NCBI GenBank assembly: GCA_964429485.1
Contig: CAYSBW010000078.1
Span: 1-8,713, forward strand
Length of the DNA: 8,713 nucleotides
Direction: 5' to 3'
Source of the DNA: JAPLKB01 sp964429485
GTDB taxonomy: Bacteria; Desulfobacterota; Syntrophorhabdia; Syntrophorhabdales; Syntrophorhabdaceae
In this document: positions 5,901-8,713 of the stretch, one piece after another
Layout: each line of letters starts with the position of its first letter
Position numbering within the stretch: the stretch's first letter is position 1
Position numbers and translations under genes: made by a program
The notes under the pieces: generated by a model
What the model was told of the DNA's origin: nothing
Database searches by the model: none
What the model saw: the letters and a program-made list of their open reading frames with translations, nothing else

Positions 5901-6626
5901 GATTTACGCTTTACAAAAAGCTTTATAGCAGGTCTCATGATTGGTCTTAATAGCTCCAGGGCTAATGTTGACAATTCAGGAAGTAAAGTAAAATCAGATG
6001 GTTATACCATCGGGACATATGGTACATACTACAACAAAAACTTCTACATTGACGGCAGTTTAAGCTACGGCATATCAAACTACGACAACACAAGACGAAT
6101 AGTATTCCCGGGCATTGACAGAACCGCCACATCATCTCCTGACGGCAACCAGTTCACTGCTTACGGGGCCACAGGATACGACATAAAAAAGGACAACTGG
6201 ATCATCACCCCCAACATATCCCTCCAGTACATAAACCTTAATACGGACAGCCATACAGAATCCGGTGCAGGCGGATTAAACCTTGATGTTGACAAACAAA
6301 ATACTGAATCACTACAGGGAAATATAGGAGCAAAATTATCCTATATGTTAAAAACAAATAGCGCAGTATTTTTACCTAATATAAGGGCATTCTATGGTTA
6401 TGAATTCATGAGGGACAGCCAGAATGTGGCCTCAAGGCTTGCACAGGGCAGTTCCCCCTTCAGCATTCAGACCATGTCCCCTGAAAGGAACTTTATATCA
6501 CTTGGTACAGGCATAACAGCTTTTACAGTACACAACATGTCCCTATACTTAACATATGATGCTCAGATAGGCGAGAGCAGATATGTTGCCCATAGTGCCA
6601 ATGCAGGTTTAAGGATAGGTTTCTAA
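2931..6626 (+). CDS. Autotransporter serine protease: kexin-like subtilase, P-domain, beta-barrel
   Basis: This is a 1231-residue type V (classical autotransporter) protease. A long basic n-region precedes a signal peptide with hydrophobic core at about 38-51 and likely cleavage after LNA (53). A peptidase S8 kexin/convertase-like domain covers about 62-490. It has Asp143 (ADNGTE), His183 (DNHGT), oxyanion Asn296 (SAGNE) and Ser409 (GGTSSSAP), so the triad is complete. A P-domain follows (about 505-627, with NFTHPKRGNL and FWGESGLGKWT). A short autotransporter passenger with one GGTISPGNSIGTLT strand repeat (about 718-731) leads to a linker helix region (830-925). The barrel (about 955-1231) ends in AGLRIGF with terminal Phe. 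After Sec export the barrel should insert in the outer membrane and expose the protease. The start at 2931 has AAGGA seven bases upstream. An alternative ATG at 2994 has GGAG four bases upstream. It appears monocistronic. Confidence 0.93.
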   Translation: MSVNCGTKLRLQKQQKKQWSGMQKNIKIEGRCIFRTIINNVFFILLFSQILNAQILTPFIPNDPYFFYNASERHYFPGQWHLENNAPSQITWTFPNQPDAPDWYKNEYHGKTVVMKNSNIDTNIVYAWKKGFTGKGVVIGIADNGTEGTNKDIEPNYSAALSRKFLGGKIYEDQGPVDQKDNHGTAVAGVAAARGGNGIGGTGAAPYATIAGLRVLDSAATDEDFFNTYMWKSGVDFTVDEIKKSITFKANTAPEIQIMNHSYGQKTPFVIEEKAVFQALHETAANGVIHVYSAGNERGTKTEDANKISINSYRDIINVAALGSDGIYSNYSNYGASIFVTAPSNRTDYYDSTAVPTGFGILTTDRTGKDLGYNTYSANNRCGDNWSDCGDVFESFPDYSYTSKFGGTSSSAPLVSGIMALGKEANPDMDVRMAKHIIVKTSDRVDPYDASSTGKWLKNGADNWFNPNYGFGNINAGKFVDMVQKVAYVTQQTSYPTGTQNVNEGIKSVGAGGTSKTFTLTKSELTDPIRQPLEGVEVLLNFTHPKRGNLSASITSPSGMESLFFNSTIYLTADKQDTENVKNFEWTFLSNAFWGESGLGKWTITMVDQINNNAGTWNSYNLTLLMGDIVLISDLPDIQDKDIRARSLTLANSSKTYTIPSGLKFQARDNVNVEEGSLVVNGDITEDASGFGVAVNIGGGVVSGTGSIAASRGVSHSGGTISPGNSIGTLTINGAYDQGPQGKLLIEVATTTSNDLLAVTGGASLNGILQTSWTGGYIPAIKTKFGTILTTSSGITGQFSSLLTNITPTVLFKPKYDIANQVYLMVERDYTNPSLIPYLNSNQSSVAYMLNSVGNDAAGDLNTVLTALDALPSYELTAYALDQLAPKGMDAQAGMGINSASFQTGNLSERLSDLRQGIKGISLNGLYFKNGNSKPVMLASINPDLTGMLPQGIDDRWGFFMKGNASYGNQKDRPDSTGYDFTNIGITIGSDLRFTKSFIAGLMIGLNSSRANVDNSGSKVKSDGYTIGTYGTYYNKNFYIDGSLSYGISNYDNTRRIVFPGIDRTATSSPDGNQFTAYGATGYDIKKDNWIITPNISLQYINLNTDSHTESGAGGLNLDVDKQNTESLQGNIGAKLSYMLKTNSAVFLPNIRAFYGYEFMRDSQNVASRLAQGSSPFSIQTMSPERNFISLGTGITAFTVHNMSLYLTYDAQIGESRYVAHSANAGLRIGF
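5793..6623 (+). other. Autotransporter beta-barrel translocator domain
   Basis: Residues 955-1231 of the protease alternate polar and hydrophobic residues in strands, starting at RWGFFMKGNASYG and closing with YVAHSANAGLRIGF. The size of about 277 residues fits the usual 12-strand barrel, and the C-terminal aromatic residue fits recognition by the BAM complex. The preceding segment (830-925, with DQLAPKGMDAQ) corresponds to the alpha-helical linker that plugs such pores. Confidence 0.85.
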
Positions 6627-6923
6627 TCTGTATGTGGATTGTTCTTGGTATCTAAAAATGACGTGGTGTTATCACTCAAAAAATGACTCCCGTTGATACA
6701 GTTCAAGACCTTTGCATAATCCGGACTTCTCATCTTTTATAGAAATTCCATGCTGTAATTTATCTGTCACGGGATAACTCCTTCAGGTAGTATAATCATC
6801 AATATACCATGTATATCAAATATTTATAATGTTTTTGAGTGAAAGACCGTGCAAAGACAAGATATAAATATCATCCTGCCCAGCTCTTCTTTTCGAATAT
6901 GTTGTTGAACAGATCGTGAAAAA
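6627..6923. other. Intergenic region after the autotransporter gene
   Basis: No intrinsic terminator with a T-tract is visible after the protease stop. The main structure is a perfect 10-bp inverted repeat, CACTCAAAAA at 6673-6682 and TTTTTGAGTG at 6832-6841. It encloses a 32-codon minus-strand ORF that has its own ribosome binding site. The remainder shows nothing I recognise. Confidence 0.5.
6672..6770 (-). CDS. Possible 32-residue small protein
   Basis: A GTG at 6770 follows AAGGAG with a 7-nt gap and opens a 32-codon frame ending in TGA at 6672-6674. The peptide is hydrophilic and charged with a single Cys and no membrane segment, and it matches nothing I know. A TATACT box lies upstream on the same strand but with a poor -35. 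The stop codon overlaps the left arm of the 10-bp inverted repeat at 6673-6682/6832-6841. It could be a real small gene, a cargo of a short mobile element, or the surviving start of a lost gene. Confidence 0.3.
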   Translation of the reverse strand: MTDKLQHGISIKDEKSGLCKGLELYQRESFFE

Positions 6924-7285
6924 TTATCCCTGGTGCGTTAAGAAAACAGGCCACATTTTTTGCAATCCCTCCCCTATATCAACTCCAAGCAACCCCCGGT
7001 CTACCATTGTTTTAAGAGCATCACATTGGGCTTCATGAATAAGTTCTTTGATCTCTTGCAAGAATGTCCTGCATCTTTTTCATGGCAATGCTGACGGGTT
7101 GGGTTGGAGAGTCCGCGGTGGATTTTTTCAATGGTTTGTAGAGACGCAAAATCTTGCGTCTCTACATTATTGTCATTGGCGTCGATTTCCGGCAGATTGT
7201 TAAGGCGCTTGAGCACTTCACATCAGGCGGCTTTGATTTTAGTGCGGGCCGATGTCCGGCAGTTTACTTTAAAATAATTCAACAT
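6924..7285 (-). pseudogene. Decayed gene of unknown function, with stop and frameshifts
   Basis: A protein-like reading can be pieced together on the minus strand. ATG at 7285 (AAGGA three bases upstream) gives 20 codons to TGA at 7223-7225. The same frame continues as CEVLKRLNNLPEIDAND and then TIEKIHRGLSNPT. The frame then shifts near 7110 to SIAMKKMQDILA and again near 7060 to EIKELIHEAQCDALK, ending GLQKMWPVFLTHQG at TAA 6924-6926. The 30-nt palindrome at 7137-7166 adds ten codons in frame. The composite of about 120 residues is helical and unlike any family I can name. It follows the RNase-like gene by 47 bp in the same direction, so it was probably part of that operon. Confidence 0.45.
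7137..7166. repeat. Short palindromic element, 13-bp arms
   Basis: TGTAGAGACGCAA (7137-7149) and TTGCGTCTCTACA (7154-7166) are perfect inverted arms around AATC. From memory, elements built on a core TAGAGACGC...GCGTCTCTA recur as dispersed hairpins in several bacterial phyla; I cannot check its copy number here. It lies inside the decayed ORF, adding exactly ten codons on the minus strand. Confidence 0.75.
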
Positions 7286-7302
7286 TTTTCCTTAAAAATG
7301 TT
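7281..7302 (-). promoter_or_regulatory. AT-rich hairpin between the RNase-like gene and the decayed gene
   Basis: AACATTTTT (7281-7289) and AAAAATGTT (7294-7302) form a perfect 9-bp stem with a CCTT (minus AAGG) loop, 31 bp past the stop of the RNase-like gene. On the minus strand the right arm contains the ATG of the decayed gene and the loop carries part of its Shine-Dalgarno. It may therefore act as a weak terminator or a translation-blocking hairpin. It lacks a clean U-tract. Confidence 0.4.
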
Positions 7303-7332
7303 TTGTTTATAGCGTGTTCGGCTACAATATTA

Positions 7333-7761
7333 CTAATAAGATTTTGGTTCTGGGTACACAAGAATCCCGAATCTCAATTCGTTTGCCTGCTCTTGCGTTA
7401 CTTGAAAAAGATCGGACGCTGTCCATTTTCCTCCTGTTGAATCGCATTTTAAAATTAAGATAAAATCACCTTCTTCTGTTTGATAACCGCCAATATAAAT
7501 TTGAACAAATTTTATTACACCAGTATCAGCACCTTTGTATTCCTGAAACCATATTTCATAAGGACGTTCAAGTAAATAAGGGATAAATAACAGGAAACGT
7601 TCGCTGCCATCCTGTTTCTCAAGTAAGATATCAAGGAATTTTTCCGGGAACCGCACTGTTGTTTGAAGCACGTCTGTTCTTTCAATACAATCCGTCAGAT
7701 CATCCAAATCCCAATACTTTGGTGATATCTGCATGCTGCAATTGCCGTCTTCCTTCTGCAT
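7333..7761 (-). CDS. PBECR2/MuF C-terminal-like RNase-fold protein
   Basis: The 142-residue protein resembles the small barnase/EndoU/colicin E5/RelE-like (PBECR) nuclease domain found at the C-terminus of phage Mu gpF-type head proteins and polyvalent proteins. The resemblance runs from PYLLERPYEIWFQEY (61-75) through a beta-rich centre (85-105) and KWTASDLF (112-119) to LRFGILVY (129-136). It is free-standing: no head-morphogenesis domain precedes it and there is no signal peptide. Residues 1-45 are unassigned. The likely activity is RNA cleavage, but I identify no verified catalytic residues. The start is well supported by GGGGAG (7768-7773), which directly follows the stop of the Res gene 12 bp upstream, implying co-transcription. 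It could be a toxin without a visible antitoxin, or an inactive fold relative. Confidence 0.55.
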   Translation of the reverse strand: MQKEDGNCSMQISPKYWDLDDLTDCIERTDVLQTTVRFPEKFLDILLEKQDGSERFLLFIPYLLERPYEIWFQEYKGADTGVIKFVQIYIGGYQTEEGDFILILKCDSTGGKWTASDLFQVTQEQANELRFGILVYPEPKSY

Positions 7762-7773
7762 AGGTTGCTCCCC

Positions 7774-8319
7774 TTAATCCAGTTCGCCAACAGTTGACAC
7801 CTGTTTGTATTCCACGTCTTCAAACTCATTAAAATGCGCATAACCGCATTTAATCTTTCTTTTCTCGCTTGCCCTTAATTCCTGTCCTGTTGATTTTGTT
7901 TCAGCAACAAAATAGATGGTTTTTTCATTCTTTTTTATCAAGGCCCAATCAGGATTGTATTTACCGACAGGCGTTTGAATCTTGAACCAAGAGGGCAGTT
8001 TGAAATAAAACTCTATATCATCCCTGTTTTCACATTCTTTGGCAAAATCATATTCCACGTTTGAATCAAGGGGAACAAAATTGTTGTAAATGGTTTTATC
8101 CTGTTTTGTAATTTGAAATGTCAGTTCATTTATATGAATTTCGTATTCCTCAAACAATCGCATTTCATACTCTTTTGAACCTATTTTTTCATACTTAATC
8201 CCGTCAATCATCAAATCCGTTAATACATCATTAATTGCCGATACTGCATTATCAAGGAAGAGTTGAGGATTAATCATTATCTCACGGATTCTGCCGGACT
8301 GTAGTAAGATTTCAAGAAT
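7774..8319 (-). CDS. res: Type III restriction enzyme Res subunit, C-terminal nuclease part (5' end at gap)
   Basis: This is the C-terminal part of a type III restriction endonuclease, which cuts DNA after ATP-driven communication between two sites and works with a Mod methyltransferase. Numbering from the Met at 8277, the PD-ExK nuclease core is visible: SWFKIQTPVGKYNPDW contains P109-D110, and FVAETKS gives E126 and K128. The region EYDFAKECE...IEFYFKLP just before it is also typical of Res. Upstream, ILEILLQSGRIREIMINPQLF matches the linker after the helicase domain. The coding frame runs into the N gap at 8320, so the true start is missing. The stop TAA at 7774-7776 leaves 12 bp to the RNase-like gene. 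Key nuclease residues are intact, so this part is not evidently dead. Confidence 0.85.
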   Translation of the reverse strand: MLEILLQSGRIREIMINPQLFLDNAVSAINDVLTDLMIDGIKYEKIGSKEYEMRLFEEYEIHINELTFQITKQDKTIYNNFVPLDSNVEYDFAKECENRDDIEFYFKLPSWFKIQTPVGKYNPDWALIKKNEKTIYFVAETKSTGQELRASEKRKIKCGYAHFNEFEDVEYKQVSTVGELD

Positions 8320-8329
8320 NNNNNNNNNN
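8320..8329. other. Assembly gap (10 Ns)
   Basis: Ten consecutive Ns separate two pieces of Res-like coding sequence. A round number is usually a scaffolding placeholder, so the true distance is unknown. Reading frames across it are not meaningful. Confidence 0.98.
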
Positions 8330-8335
8330 ATTGAA

Positions 8336-8713
8336 TCATAAACCCCTCCCTCTAGTATCCTTGTCGGATTGCAACAGAATTTCAAAAATGGTCGAACGTG
8401 TCAGTTCAGTTCTTTCCTGAATGTAAAAGAGCACATCGGGTATGCTGAAAAAGCCGTCAATTACCGTCGTGTATGATGCTCTTATCTCCGCTATAATGCC
8501 GCTTTCATCAAACTCAAGGGCTGTTTTTGTTGTTTTGATAGCAGCTGTTTTTGTCTCCGGCATAAGGCGCACAGCTTTTGCGGCATTTTTAATAAGCTCT
8601 AACGTACCATAATCAACTTTATAGGTTGTCTGGTATTTGATTTTGTCCCAGATTTCTCTGAATTTTCCGTCCAGCTCAAATCCTTTGCGATATTGGACAG
8701 CTTTCTTTTTCTG
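8336..8713 (-). pseudogene. res: Type III Res fragment, central part, truncated by stop before the gap
   Basis: The minus strand is open from the right edge to TGA at 8336-8338 (125 codons visible, start outside the window). The sequence FELDGKFREIWDKIKYQTTYKVDY and the stretch ending ERTELTRSTIFEILLQS fit the linker region of Res proteins between the helicase motor and the nuclease. After LLQS the protein diverges (DKDTRGRGL) and stops, where the family should continue to the NPQ.F segment seen on the other side of the gap. Either the contig end is erroneous or this is a genuinely truncated copy. After the stop a purine-rich GGGAGGGG precedes an ATG at 8339-8341, overlapping the stop, which could begin another reading frame but is cut by the gap. 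Confidence 0.65.

Noticed and set aside
6873..7028. Plus-strand open stretch with FEYVVEQIVKNYP
   Set aside because: No start codon with ribosome binding site; the minus strand over the same bases reads more like protein.
7774..8385. Reading the Res nuclease frame through the Ns from a TTG at 8385
   Set aside because: The gap length is a placeholder, and the residues before it are an out-of-frame reading of the right-hand Res fragment.
1..8713. CRISPR array or insertion sequence with transposase
   Set aside because: No regularly spaced direct repeats and no transposase motifs were found on either strand.

Overview
The window suggests a Gram-negative bacterium with an AT-rich genome. The main evidence is a 1231-residue type V secreted protease that ends in a complete outer-membrane beta-barrel with a terminal phenylalanine. 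Intergenic DNA is very AT-rich. I cannot fix the phylum; Nitrospirota or Desulfobacterota-like lineages are plausible guesses only. A run of exactly 10 Ns at 8320-8329 shows that this is a scaffold, probably from a draft or metagenome assembly.

Layout. 1-240 looks like the promoter and leader of an rRNA operon reading leftwards off the window: tandem sigma70-like promoters and a boxA-like sequence on the minus strand. Diverging from it on the plus strand are a possible 42-codon ORF (262-390), whose ribosome binding site can be masked by a hairpin, and a cyclophilin-like TM1367-family gene (391-768) whose ATG directly follows the small ORF's stop. 769-1181 has no convincing gene. A tRNA-Arg(CCU) lies at 1182-1255 (minus), followed on its 3' side by an 11-bp AT-only hairpin. 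1256-1586 holds a complex nested palindromic element (1419-1506). A PhoU-like helical protein (1587-2174, minus) has a good promoter and an adjacent operator-like inverted repeat. 2249-2930 has no gene I can defend. It precedes the largest gene, 2931-6626 (plus): signal peptide, kexin-like subtilase domain, P-domain, a short autotransporter passenger/linker and the barrel.

The right third (6627-8713) looks like a decaying accessory region on the minus strand. From right to left in transcription order it holds a fragment of a type III restriction enzyme Res subunit (8336-8713), the N gap, the Res C-terminal PD-ExK nuclease part (7774-8319), a 142-residue protein resembling the PBECR-type RNase domain of phage MuF proteins (7333-7761), and a remnant gene with a stop and frameshifts (6924-7285). 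The remnant carries an in-frame 30-nt palindromic element. The sequences on the two sides of the N gap overlap at protein level but differ at synonymous sites, so the join is probably not one intact gene.

Working together: the Res part and the RNase-like gene are 12 bp apart with a Shine-Dalgarno directly after the stop, so they are very likely co-transcribed and possibly part of a defence or phage-derived locus. The autotransporter is a free-standing secreted or surface protease with no visible partner. The PhoU-like gene has no phosphate transporter or Pho regulator next to it.
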